DNA of 64,000 nt from VMCP01 sp964527775 (lineage in GTDB: Bacteria > Bacteroidota > Bacteroidia > NS11-12g > UBA955), in assembly GCA_964527775.1 (NCBI GenBank), contig CAZGQS010000007.1, forward strand, positions 46,655-110,654, written 5' to 3'. The notes under the pieces were generated by a model. That model searched no databases. It saw nothing but the letters and a program-made list of their open reading frames with translations, and was not told the DNA's origin. Positions 41,678-50,296 of this stretch are shown in pieces (the stretch's first letter is position 1; the number at the start of each line of letters is the position of its first letter). The position numbers were made by a program, and so were the translations under genes.

Positions 41678-41685
41678 CAAATATA
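41678..41685 (-). promoter_or_regulatory. -7 box TATATTTG (minus)
   Basis: Minus-strand exact TAnnTTTG match, 16 bases before the start of the exported beta-rich protein gene. Confidence 0.5.
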
Positions 41686-41728
41686 CGTAAAAACAAATTG
41701 AACACCGTGTTGTATGATAGGTCTATGT

Positions 41729-41736
41729 TATCTTTG
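41729..41736 (+). promoter_or_regulatory. -7 box TATCTTTG, leaderless arrangement
   Basis: Exact TAnnTTTG match ending 5 bases before the ATG of the DUF2480 gene. Confidence 0.6.
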
Positions 41737-41741
41737 TATTT

Positions 41742-42260
41742 ATGCAAGAACCCATCGTTAATAAGGTTGCCCAAAGTGGTTTGATTACCCTCAATTTGGA
41801 GAATTATTATCCCCAAGGAGATCGAAAGCAAATAGATCTGAAAGAGGTATTGTTCATGGGCATGATTCTCAAAGAGAAAGACTTTAGACAATGGGTGAAG
41901 GAACACGATTGGAGTCAATACCAAAAGGCTTTTGTAGCCGTTTATTGCAGTACCGATGCCATAATTCCAACTTGGGCATACATGCTTGTGGCTTCAAAAT
42001 TATCTGGAATTGCCGCTAAAGTGGTTTTTGGGGACTTAAAAACGTTAGAATCAATTTTATGGGAAGATGCCATTAAAGACATCGATGAAGAAAAATACAG
42101 AGATCAGAAAATGGTAATTAAAGGGTGTTCTAATTTGCCTGTAAGCGAAGCCGCTTACCTACTGATAACTCAAAAGTTAACACCTGTGGTTTCTTCACTC
42201 ATGTTTGGTGAACCTTGCAGCACCGTTCCAGTTTACAAGACTCCCAAAAAAGAGTTATAA
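41742..42260 (+). CDS. DUF2480 family protein
   Basis: This 172-residue soluble protein opens EPIVNKVAQSGLITLNLE and contains DLKEVLFMGMILKEKDFRQWV and AVYCSTDAIIPTWAYMLVASKL, hallmarks of the Bacteroidota DUF2480 family. The role is unknown. The Cys in YCSTD and the PCSTVP near the end could matter, but this is unproven. It ends 5 bases from the opposing pyruvate kinase stop. Confidence 0.85.
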   Translation: MQEPIVNKVAQSGLITLNLENYYPQGDRKQIDLKEVLFMGMILKEKDFRQWVKEHDWSQYQKAFVAVYCSTDAIIPTWAYMLVASKLSGIAAKVVFGDLKTLESILWEDAIKDIDEEKYRDQKMVIKGCSNLPVSEAAYLLITQKLTPVVSSLMFGEPCSTVPVYKTPKKEL

Positions 42261-42265
42261 ATTGA

Positions 42266-43696
42266 TTAGTCTACCAAACTAACCTTTATGGTGTTGGTAC
42301 GCTGACGCTTTTTCAATGGCATGCTTGCACAGTTGATAACATAATCTTGTGCTGTAACCCATTCATCATCTTTAAGTATATTTATAACGTCTTCGAAGGT
42401 TTGATCCGTACTCACGTATTGATCGTAGTGATAACCTCTAACTCCCCAAACTAGATTTAGTGTGGTCAACATTTGCTTGTCAGGGGTAAATATGAAAATA
42501 TTCGCTTCTGGCCTGTAGCTAGCAACTCTAAAACCTGTGTATCCGCTCTTAGTCATGGCTACAATGGCTTTTGCTTTTAAGTGGTCACTCATTCGAACTG
42601 CTGTAAAACATACTTCGTCACTGGCGAAAGAGGGTGACTCTGAATTGGGTCTCACCCCTTTGTAATAGGCTCTACGGTCTTTTTCAACATCGCCAACAAT
42701 ATCACTCATCATTTCTACGACTCTCACCGGATATTTACCTACTGAAGTTTCTGCTGACAACATGACGGCATCTGCCCCGTCTAAAACTGCATTTGCAACG
42801 TCAGTAATTTCGGCTCTTGTAGGCATTGAGTCAACGATCATGCTTTCCATCATTTGAGTGGCAATTATGACAGGCTTGGCGTGCAAAATGCAAGTGTCTA
42901 CCAACCTTTTTTGAATCAATGGTACCTGTTGGAGTGGAACTTCCACTCCCAAATCGCCGCGTGCCACCATTACAGCATCAGTTACTTTTACAATACTATC
43001 AAAGTTTTCTACTGCTTCGGGCTTTTCGATTTTGGCAATGACTCTTGCGCGACTTCCTTTTTCGGCGATGAGTTTTTTCAGTTCGATAATGTCATCTGCG
43101 GTACGAACAAAGCTCAGTGCCACCCAATCAACATCCAGAGAAAGTCCGAATTCAAGGTCTTTTAAATCTTTTTCGGTAAGACAGGGTGCTGAAATTTTGG
43201 TATTTGGCAAGTTGAACCCTTTGTTGGAACTCAGTTCGCCACCTACCACTACTTGAGCTCTAAGATGTTCGCTGTCAATTCTTTCAGTAATTACAAGTTC
43301 TACTTTACCATCGTTGAGGAGAATTCTGTCTCCAACGTGAGCTTCATCGGGTAGTCGTTCGTAACTTACATACAGTATTTCAGGAGTGCTGATGCATTCT
43401 TTGGTGGTGACAATAAGTCCTTCACCGGCCACCATCATCATTTTACCGTCTACTTTTCCAATTCTCAATTTGGGTCCTTGTAAATCTTGCATGATGGCAA
43501 CGTGACAACCCAATTTTCTGTTGATTTTACGAATGCGTTCTGCGGTTTCGGCGTGAACGGTGTGTTCGCCGTGTGAGAAATTTAACCTGCAAACATCAAC
43601 CCCAGCATTGATGATTTTTTCAAGATTTTCTTCGGAACTACTTGCTGGCCCAATGGTTGCAACAATTTTTGTTTTGTTAAATTTCAGTCTGTGCAT
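42266..43696 (-). CDS. pyk: Pyruvate kinase
   Basis: This 476-residue enzyme makes pyruvate and ATP from PEP and ADP in glycolysis. TKIVATIGPASSSEENL and VCRLNFSHGEH at the N-terminus, DLQGPKLRIGK, the catalytic Lys region RVIAKIEKPEAV and the metal-binding MVARGDLGVEVP identify it, with ATQMMESMI and LDGADAVMLSAETSVGKYP following. The C-terminal allosteric domain is present. It lies 9 bases downstream of the IPExxxVDY-like gene, which is a common Bacteroidota neighbourhood. Confidence 0.96.
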   Translation of the reverse strand: MHRLKFNKTKIVATIGPASSSEENLEKIINAGVDVCRLNFSHGEHTVHAETAERIRKINRKLGCHVAIMQDLQGPKLRIGKVDGKMMMVAGEGLIVTTKECISTPEILYVSYERLPDEAHVGDRILLNDGKVELVITERIDSEHLRAQVVVGGELSSNKGFNLPNTKISAPCLTEKDLKDLEFGLSLDVDWVALSFVRTADDIIELKKLIAEKGSRARVIAKIEKPEAVENFDSIVKVTDAVMVARGDLGVEVPLQQVPLIQKRLVDTCILHAKPVIIATQMMESMIVDSMPTRAEITDVANAVLDGADAVMLSAETSVGKYPVRVVEMMSDIVGDVEKDRRAYYKGVRPNSESPSFASDEVCFTAVRMSDHLKAKAIVAMTKSGYTGFRVASYRPEANIFIFTPDKQMLTTLNLVWGVRGYHYDQYVSTDQTFEDVINILKDDEWVTAQDYVINCASMPLKKRQRTNTIKVSLVD

Positions 43697-43705
43697 TTTA
43701 CTCTT

Positions 43706-44155
43706 TTACTCTTTTTCAATGATTAGGTGCTCTAGAAGAGAAACCCATTTCCATTTGGATGTTTGTTCATCTTGCATCTGATAAACCAACTCAAACCTAT
43801 TTGATGATTTGAGCTTGTTTAACCAATGCTCGAAATTCAACATTCCAAAGTCTTTCTCAAACATCAGCAGATAATCAGGGGAGGGCTTTGCTGTTAGCAG
43901 TTTTCCTTGTGTTCCTTGATTCTGAATGAGCCACATTCGGGGCCATTGTTCGCTGCCTTGGTAAAAGTACTCTAAATGGAGTGATTTCTTTTCTTTCGAC
44001 AAATTTATTGTAAAAGGTTCTTTCTCACACACAAATTCTAAGGAAAAAGTGTCAAAAAGACACCAAGCCACAAAATAAGGTGCTTGTGAACTATGAATAG
44101 CAACGACTTGGAAGTCACTGCCATCAAGGGTTACCGTTGATTTATGGCGTTTCAA
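43706..44155 (-). CDS. IPExxxVDY-like family protein with a changed signature
   Basis: This 149-residue protein sits between acpP and pyk, the usual place of the Bacteroidota IPExxxVDY family (acpP-fabF-rnc-IPExxxVDY-pyk neighbourhood). The region that should carry the name motif reads AKPSPDYLLMFE: the Pro and the final Asp-Tyr can be aligned, but the Glu and Val are absent. Function is unknown. The start is probably TTG at 44155, as no ATG suits; a promoter box lies 26 bases upstream. Confidence 0.6.
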   Translation of the reverse strand: MKRHKSTVTLDGSDFQVVAIHSSQAPYFVAWCLFDTFSLEFVCEKEPFTINLSKEKKSLHLEYFYQGSEQWPRMWLIQNQGTQGKLLTAKPSPDYLLMFEKDFGMLNFEHWLNKLKSSNRFELVYQMQDEQTSKWKWVSLLEHLIIEKE

Positions 44156-44181
44156 TGTGTATGAATGGATAAAAATTCTAA

Positions 44182-44189
44182 CAAAAATA
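44182..44189 (-). promoter_or_regulatory. -7 box TATTTTTG (minus) of the pyk operon
   Basis: Minus-strand exact TAnnTTTG match, 26 bases before the TTG start of the IPExxxVDY-like gene and so upstream of pyk. On the other strand, TTTCTTTG at 44221-44228, one base from consensus, lies 27 bases before acpP. Confidence 0.5.
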
Positions 44190-44255
44190 ATTTTTTCATT
44201 CGCATCTCATGAAAAAAATGTTTCTTTGTAGCCGCAAAATATCAATTTACGAATC

Positions 44256-44489
44256 ATGTCAGAAATTGCAGAAAAAGTAAAAGCAATCATCGTCGATAAG
44301 TTAGGCGTTGATGCAGCTGAGGTTAATCCCGAAGCAAGTTTCACCAATGATTTGGGAGCAGATTCTCTCGATACCGTTGAATTAATCATGGAATTTGAGA
44401 AAGAATTCGACATTAGCATCCCAGACGATCAGGCTGAAAAGATTCAGACTGTGGGTGAGGCCATCAAATACATCGAAGAAAATAAGTAA
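44256..44489 (+). CDS. acpP: Acyl carrier protein
   Basis: This 77-residue acidic carrier holds growing acyl chains on a phosphopantetheine arm during fatty acid synthesis. The attachment site is Ser37 in DLGADSLDTVELIME, and length and charge are standard. fabF starts 3 bases after its stop. Confidence 0.97.
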   Translation: MSEIAEKVKAIIVDKLGVDAAEVNPEASFTNDLGADSLDTVELIMEFEKEFDISIPDDQAEKIQTVGEAIKYIEENK

Positions 44490-44492
44490 TCT

Positions 44493-45746
44493 ATGCAACT
44501 CAGAAGGGTTGTTGTAACCGGTATGGGCGCCTTGACGCCTATTGGAAACAATTTGAACGATTATTGGGAAGCTTTGGTTAAGGGTACTTCTGGTGCCTGC
44601 GAAATTACCAAGTTTGATCATTCTAAGTTCAAAGTGAAGTTCGCTTGCGAGGTCAAAAATTTTGACCCCATGGAGTATTTTGACAAAAAAGAGGCCCGTA
44701 AAATGGACCCCTTTACTCAGTATGCTATGGTGTGTGCCGATGAAGCACTCAACGACAGCGGATTGTTGCAGCAATCATTTGACCCCGACAGAATTGGGGT
44801 TATCTGGGGCGCAGGTATTGGTGGGTTAACCACCTTTTTCAACGAAGTAGTAGACTACGCTAAGGGCGACGGAACCCCTCGTTTCTCGCCCTTTTTTATC
44901 CCTAAAATGATTGTAGATATAGCCGCAGGTTACATCTCAATCAAACACCAACTAAGAGGCCCCAATTACAGCACCGTTTCTGCTTGTGCTTCTTCTACAC
45001 ATGCGCTGATCGATGCCTTCAACCTCATTCGCCTCGGTAAAGCCGATGCAATTGTAGCTGGTGGTTCAGAAGCTTGTGTGAATGAGCCTTCTGTAGGCGG
45101 CTTTTCAAACATGAAAGCCCTTAGCGAACGCAACGATGATATGCTTACCGCCTCTAGACCCTTCGATAAAGACCGTGATGGCTTTGTAATGGGTGAAGGT
45201 GGTGCTTGTTTGATCTTAGAGGATCTAGAACATGCCAAAGCTAGAGGTGCAAAAATCTATGCTGAATTAGTGGGTGGCGGTATGACCGCTGACGCTTATC
45301 ACCTTACTGCTCCACATCCCGAAGGATTGGGTGCGAGAAATGTGATGAAAATGGCGCTCCAAGATGCTGGTCTTAAAGCTGAAGATATTGATTATATCAA
45401 TGTTCACGGTACAAGTACTCCCCTTGGTGACATCGCCGAAATAAAAGCCATTCACGGTGTGTTTGGTGAACACATGTACAATCTTAACATTAGCTCTACA
45501 AAAAGCCAAACAGGCCATTTGTTGGGAGGTGCTGGCGCTATTGAAGCTGCCGCTTGTGTAATGTCAGTGTATAATGACATTGTTCCTCCAACCATAAACC
45601 ACTTTACAGATGATCCAGAAATTGATCCAAGATTGAATCTAACATTCAATGTGGCTCAAAAAAGAACGGTTAATGCTGCATTGAGCAATACTTTTGGATT
45701 TGGTGGACACAACGCATCTGTTATTTTCAAAAAATTCATCGACTAA
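44493..45746 (+). CDS. fabF: 3-oxoacyl-[acyl-carrier-protein] synthase II
   Basis: This 417-residue condensing enzyme extends acyl-ACP with malonyl-ACP. The catalytic Cys165 in TVSACASSTHALIDA, His305 in NVHGTSTPLGD and His342 in KSQTGHLLGGAGAIEA are all in place, as is the C-terminal NTFGFGGHNASVIF. Typical length. It lies in the conserved acpP-fabF-rnc order; rnc begins about 10 bases downstream. Confidence 0.97.
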   Translation: MQLRRVVVTGMGALTPIGNNLNDYWEALVKGTSGACEITKFDHSKFKVKFACEVKNFDPMEYFDKKEARKMDPFTQYAMVCADEALNDSGLLQQSFDPDRIGVIWGAGIGGLTTFFNEVVDYAKGDGTPRFSPFFIPKMIVDIAAGYISIKHQLRGPNYSTVSACASSTHALIDAFNLIRLGKADAIVAGGSEACVNEPSVGGFSNMKALSERNDDMLTASRPFDKDRDGFVMGEGGACLILEDLEHAKARGAKIYAELVGGGMTADAYHLTAPHPEGLGARNVMKMALQDAGLKAEDIDYINVHGTSTPLGDIAEIKAIHGVFGEHMYNLNISSTKSQTGHLLGGAGAIEAAACVMSVYNDIVPPTINHFTDDPEIDPRLNLTFNVAQKRTVNAALSNTFGFGGHNASVIFKKFID

Positions 45747-45755
45747 TATTTTCGT

Positions 45756-46475
45756 TTGGGTTTTTCTCTGTTCACAAAAGATCATTTTCGTACCAAGATT
45801 CACCGACTAACTGGCGTACGTCCAATTAGAGTGAAAATTTACCGCGAAGCGTTTACCCATTCTTCTACCCGAGATAATAAATCTCACAACAACTCCGTAA
45901 TTAATAACGAAAGGCTCGAATTTTTAGGCGATGCCATTCTCGATGCTGTTATTGCTGAGGTATTGTTCAATAGATTTCCTTTTAAAGACGAAGGATTCCT
46001 CACCGAAATGCGAACCCGTATTGTCAATAGAGAACAAATGGGAGACTTAGCCTATAAACTTGGTTTGTTGGAACTGATGGATATGAAGGCTGAGCTTTTC
46101 ACCAATAAAGTGGCACTAAAGGGTATTGGAGGAAATGCTTTGGAAGCACTCATCGGTGCTATTTATTTGGATAGAGGGTATAAAAAAGCTTCTTGGTTTA
46201 TTAGACATAGATTGATAGGTCAATATTTAGATATGGATCGACTGATGTCTATGGTGGTGAGCTACAAAGCAGTCTTTATGAAATGGGCTCAAAAAAATCA
46301 GAAGACCATTGAATGGAAATTAGCTGAATCTGATCAGCGAAAGGATAAACATGAAATATCCATGTTTATAGATGGAGAGCTTTGGTTTACTGAGGTGAAT
46401 AAGAGTCGTAAAAAGGCCGAAGAATTGTGCTGCGAAAAAGCATGCAGAAAACTCGACCTTTCACACCAACTGTAA
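45756..46475 (+). CDS. rnc: Ribonuclease III
   Basis: This 239-residue double-strand RNA endonuclease processes rRNA and mRNA. The catalytic signature ERLEFLGDAILDAVI (with metal-binding Glu and Asp) is followed by the second acidic site in GNALEALIGAIYLDRGY, then a C-terminal double-strand RNA-binding domain (about 170-235, KKAEELCCEKACRKL). The start is probably TTG at 45756; no ATG lies near and the N-terminus from there matches the usual family length. Confidence 0.93.
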   Translation: MGFSLFTKDHFRTKIHRLTGVRPIRVKIYREAFTHSSTRDNKSHNNSVINNERLEFLGDAILDAVIAEVLFNRFPFKDEGFLTEMRTRIVNREQMGDLAYKLGLLELMDMKAELFTNKVALKGIGGNALEALIGAIYLDRGYKKASWFIRHRLIGQYLDMDRLMSMVVSYKAVFMKWAQKNQKTIEWKLAESDQRKDKHEISMFIDGELWFTEVNKSRKKAEELCCEKACRKLDLSHQL

Positions 46476-46478
46476 TAA

Positions 46479-49400
46479 TCAATCTTCCACCTCTGGCAGG
46501 TGTTTTACCAAATCATTCTCTTTTGAGAAATTGCACCAGTAACACTTTTCATCGCCGCAACCTGTTAAAAACTCCTTGTTCTTGAGTTTTCGGTCAGCCT
46601 CTAATACCCATTTTTCAATCAACTCAAAATGTTCCTTCGTGTAATAGTTGTTCCAAACGGGCAATGTATTATCATCTTCAGGGTTCATAGATTCAATTCC
46701 CCCAGAAACAAATTCCCAATTTAAATCAGGTTTGTTTTTTATGAGTAATCCGTAAATGCCTACCTGAAACCAATAATTGGGTGGTAGTTTATCTTCGGAA
46801 TATCTGCTACTTAAATTAGAATCGGTTTTCATTCTAGAATTACTTCCCGTTTTGTAATCAAAAATTTGCACTAAATTTCCGTCAATGGCAATTTTATCAA
46901 TAGAACCCTTAACAGGCACATTTCCAATGGTAGATTGCAGGGAATATTCTGTTTTAAAGATTCTGTTTTTCAAGTAAATATCTTTTTTGTTCGCCAAAAT
47001 CAATGGAATTAGATGTTCACCTTGCTGGGTTCTGGCTTTAAACTGCTTTTCTGTGAAATTGCCCTTGAATTTGTGCATCTGAGAATGGAAAACCGAAATG
47101 AGCTCTTTTTCAGAGGGCCAAAGTCCTTCACTAACAAATTGTTCAATCAAAATTCTCATAGTTCCATGTACGGCGTTTCCGTATGCCGTATTTTCATTCG
47201 GTGCGGAAGGAATGCGTACAATGTTGCTGTAGAAAAATGATAGTCCGCATTTCAGAATATTTTTTATGGAGGACGGAGAAAAAGTAAAAGTTTCTAACTT
47301 GTGATTGATCCAATCCATATTTTCCTCTTCGAGGGATGGCTTTGCGCTCCTCATCAAGATGTTTAAATGCGCCCAATGAAGATCTTTATCCGAAAAATCA
47401 ACCGTATTTGGAGTGTTTTCAGTGAAATCCTTAATCGATTCTGCTATAAACTGGGAAGGAGTCATGGTTTCAGTTTTCTTCCCGTATTCATTTAAGAAGT
47501 ACGATAATCGAACTTGTCTTTTTCCTCTGGTAATGGCAACAAAAAATAAACGTCTTCGTTCTTCGATCTCTTGGTCTGCGCTATTTTGACTGGGTATTGT
47601 CTTGTTAAAGGCAAGCAATAAATGATTGATTCTATAGGGATAGCGGTTGTTGCTGGACGGTAACCATTCATTTTCCGTGCATGAAACCACAAATACATAA
47701 TCAAATTCCAATCCTTTAGATCCATGGGCCGACATCAATTGCACCCCGTTTTCTTGTCCTAATCGTTTGGCCAAAGGAATTTCTAATTGGGCATTTTTGA
47801 GCGATTCGATTTGAACCAATAATTCACTTAAGGTGATGTACGGGAATCTATCGCTTTGTTTCATGGCATAATCTAAAAAGGTATGCAGAACTTCTAAATT
47901 CCATCGTGATTGTTCATTTTGAGTGGCAAACGACACAAATCCGCCTTCCGAATAAACCTTAGAAATCAAAACCCCAACATTTTCCTGCTGGCAATTTTGA
48001 ATCCATATTTCTGCATGTTTCCAGAGTAATTTTAACTGTGTGATTGAATTTTCGCTTAAATATTCAGCTGTAATTTCTCCGATCAATAAGGCATTCAGAT
48101 AATTCCTCCATCCAACAGACAAGCCTTCATCTTTGTATTTATTTCTTTTCCATGCATCAATTTCGGTAGAAAGTTGATTGATTTCAATGGGCGTAATGCG
48201 GTAAATAGGGGATACAAGAAGTTCGTAAATCAAGTGATCAGCTGAATTCGCCTCTTTTGATTCTCTGTCAATGAAATTCAACCATTTTAATAACAATACG
48301 ATGATAGGTTCAGTAAGTATATTGGCATTTTTTGAGAGAACAAATGGAATTTTCTTGATTTGAAATAAATCAATCAATGCTTTAGATGATGCGTGTTTTG
48401 AATATAAAACAGCAATCTCGTTTGGCTCTACTCCAGATTGTATCAGTATTTCAATTTCATTTGAAATTCCAATGCTCTGATGGAATTCATTGAAATAGGC
48501 GGTTGCTTGAAAAGGCAAAAGTGGGTAGTTTCTGTTGTCTCCAGAACATTCCAAATCTTTGATCAAACTGTTATCTGAATTTACCAATCGATCTTGATTA
48601 AATTTAATCAGTTGGGTTGAAGCTTCTAAAATTGGAGAGGCGCTTCGGTAATTGTCTTTGAGCATGACCAATTGCAAATGCTCTTGAAAACGATTTTTGA
48701 ATTCAATCATATTTTGAACCCTTGCACCCTGAAATGCATAAATGCTTTGATCGTCATCGCCAACAACGAAACAATTTGGATTTTCCTCGTAATAGTCAAT
48801 TAAATAATATAGGATATCGGCTTGTTTGCCCGAGGTGTCTTGGAATTCATCCACCAAAACATAGTGGTATCTTTCTTGAATGAGTTGCTTGAAGTCAGGG
48901 TCGTTTTTGAATTTTTGATAAACCCAATCAATCATATCGTTGAACTCGTAAACACCGGCATCTGCTTTGTGCTTTTTATACACTTCCAGCAATTGGGCGG
49001 CTTCAATTAGTTTGGCCCAAAATCCGTGATTATCTGCGTATTTCTTTTTATTTACATCACCTTTAACCGCATTTTCCTTGGGCATGTTCTTTTTGTAAGC
49101 ATGATCAGGGAAAGCTTCTAAATATCTCGCGTGATCTTTAAGAGCTTCTACATTTTGGGCAATTTGATGGGCATCTATATTGACGTCATCCATGATCTTC
49201 CAAAGATTGAGGAGCGTTTTATGGGTGCTGAAATTATTGGATGAATAATCTTTGATAGGAGAAGATGCAGGAAGATCAGCTATGATTTTTTGCACAATTT
49301 CAATTCGCTCTAAGTCATCCATTACTCTGAGGTCGCGTTTTGAAAAATGTTCTGGATATTCACTGATGATGCGATTGCAGAGGCTATGGAAAGTATGAAT

Positions 49401-49661
49401 GTTCACACGATAAGCATCGTTACCCATGAATTTCATCAATCGTTTTTGCATGGCCGTAGATCCCGCATCCGTAAATGTTAAGCATAAAATGTTTTCTGGA
49501 GCGGTGTCTGTTTGCTGCCGTATGTTCATGATGCGCGCAGCAAGAATTTGTGTTTTACCGGTTCCTGGTCCAGCTATAACCATAACAGGTCCATCAATGG
49601 CATCTACGGCCTGTTTTTGTCGGGCGTTTAGCCCAGCATACAATTCATCAAAATTTGACAT
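46479..49661 (-). CDS. UvrD-type helicase fused to a PD-(D/E)XK nuclease
   Basis: This is a 1060-residue DNA repair enzyme. The superfamily 1A helicase part has Q-motif NARQKQAVD, Walker A AGPGTGKTQ (31-38), Walker B VLVDEFQDTS, motif III VVGDDDQSIYAFQGA and motifs V/VI LMSAHGSKGLEFDYVF and FVAITRGKR. The C-terminal part (about 850-1060) has nuclease motifs GNAVHGTMRILIE and GSIDKIAIDG...FDYKTGS, plus ILKCGLSFF and CGDEKCYWC, cysteines that could hold an iron-sulfur cluster as in AddB-type nucleases. It probably resects or unwinds broken DNA. Confidence 0.88.
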   Translation of the reverse strand: MSNFDELYAGLNARQKQAVDAIDGPVMVIAGPGTGKTQILAARIMNIRQQTDTAPENILCLTFTDAGSTAMQKRLMKFMGNDAYRVNIHTFHSLCNRIISEYPEHFSKRDLRVMDDLERIEIVQKIIADLPASSPIKDYSSNNFSTHKTLLNLWKIMDDVNIDAHQIAQNVEALKDHARYLEAFPDHAYKKNMPKENAVKGDVNKKKYADNHGFWAKLIEAAQLLEVYKKHKADAGVYEFNDMIDWVYQKFKNDPDFKQLIQERYHYVLVDEFQDTSGKQADILYYLIDYYEENPNCFVVGDDDQSIYAFQGARVQNMIEFKNRFQEHLQLVMLKDNYRSASPILEASTQLIKFNQDRLVNSDNSLIKDLECSGDNRNYPLLPFQATAYFNEFHQSIGISNEIEILIQSGVEPNEIAVLYSKHASSKALIDLFQIKKIPFVLSKNANILTEPIIVLLLKWLNFIDRESKEANSADHLIYELLVSPIYRITPIEINQLSTEIDAWKRNKYKDEGLSVGWRNYLNALLIGEITAEYLSENSITQLKLLWKHAEIWIQNCQQENVGVLISKVYSEGGFVSFATQNEQSRWNLEVLHTFLDYAMKQSDRFPYITLSELLVQIESLKNAQLEIPLAKRLGQENGVQLMSAHGSKGLEFDYVFVVSCTENEWLPSSNNRYPYRINHLLLAFNKTIPSQNSADQEIEERRRLFFVAITRGKRQVRLSYFLNEYGKKTETMTPSQFIAESIKDFTENTPNTVDFSDKDLHWAHLNILMRSAKPSLEEENMDWINHKLETFTFSPSSIKNILKCGLSFFYSNIVRIPSAPNENTAYGNAVHGTMRILIEQFVSEGLWPSEKELISVFHSQMHKFKGNFTEKQFKARTQQGEHLIPLILANKKDIYLKNRIFKTEYSLQSTIGNVPVKGSIDKIAIDGNLVQIFDYKTGSNSRMKTDSNLSSRYSEDKLPPNYWFQVGIYGLLIKNKPDLNWEFVSGGIESMNPEDDNTLPVWNNYYTKEHFELIEKWVLEADRKLKNKEFLTGCGDEKCYWCNFSKENDLVKHLPEVED

Positions 49662-49721
49662 GAGAAAACTAAATATACGAAAATTTCCGGAAATTTACAA
49701 AAGGCTATGGCCAAGATTTGA

Positions 49722-49729
49722 TAACTTTG
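49722..49729 (+). promoter_or_regulatory. -7 box TAACTTTG, leaderless arrangement
   Basis: Exact TAnnTTTG match ending 5 bases before ATG 49735. It fixes the start of the DUF1599 gene and argues against a longer frame that would run antisense through the helicase gene. Confidence 0.6.
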
Positions 49730-49734
49730 TTACA

Positions 49735-50295
49735 ATGACTGCTGCTAAGCCCAATACCAAAGAACAATATCAACAGGTTCTTGATCAATGCAGAACTATT
49801 TTCTTGAAAAAGAATTCAGATTATGGTGCATCTTGGAGGTTGTTTCGCCCCAGTAGTCTGACAGATCAATTGTTTATCAAGGCCCAACGTATCAGGAATA
49901 TTGAGCAATCTGGTGTAAATAATGTAGGAGATGATGTCTTCGGCGAGTTCATGGGTATAGTAAATTATGCCATCATGGGAATGATTCAAATGAACGAAGA
50001 AGCCACCTTTACACCAACAGAATCTACCAGTGAATTAATGCATCTCTACGACCTTTGGTCAAAGAAAACCTTTGATTTGATGCTTCTGAAAAATTCAGAT
50101 TACAGCGAAGTTTGGAGAGAAATGAGAATTAGCTCCTTTACCGATATGATCTTGGTAAAACTAGCTAGAATAAAACAAATAGAAGATAATCAAGGAATTA
50201 CTATGAGTTCAGAAGGCGCCGATGCAAACTATCAAGACATTATGAACTATGCCATCTTTGCTCTTATCAGATTGGTAGAATCAAAAACTGAGTAA
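49735..50295 (+). CDS. DUF1599 domain protein
   Basis: This 186-residue protein contains two related halves: QCRTIFLKKNSDYGASWRLFR with SSLTDQLFIKAQRIRNIEQ, and LWSKKTFDLMLLKNSDYSEVWREMR with SSFTDMILVKLARIKQIED. The repeated K-NSDY-W-R and TD-K-RI patterns are the DUF1599 (nucleotide-modification-associated domain 1) family. A nucleotide-related role is inferred from that name only. The DoxX-type gene follows after 1 base. Confidence 0.85.
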   Translation: MTAAKPNTKEQYQQVLDQCRTIFLKKNSDYGASWRLFRPSSLTDQLFIKAQRIRNIEQSGVNNVGDDVFGEFMGIVNYAIMGMIQMNEEATFTPTESTSELMHLYDLWSKKTFDLMLLKNSDYSEVWREMRISSFTDMILVKLARIKQIEDNQGITMSSEGADANYQDIMNYAIFALIRLVESKTE

Positions 50296-50296
50296 C

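Noticed and set aside
49426..49734. N-terminal extension of the DUF1599 protein
   Set aside because: It runs antisense through the helicase coding region, and a promoter box at 49722-49729 points to ATG 49735.
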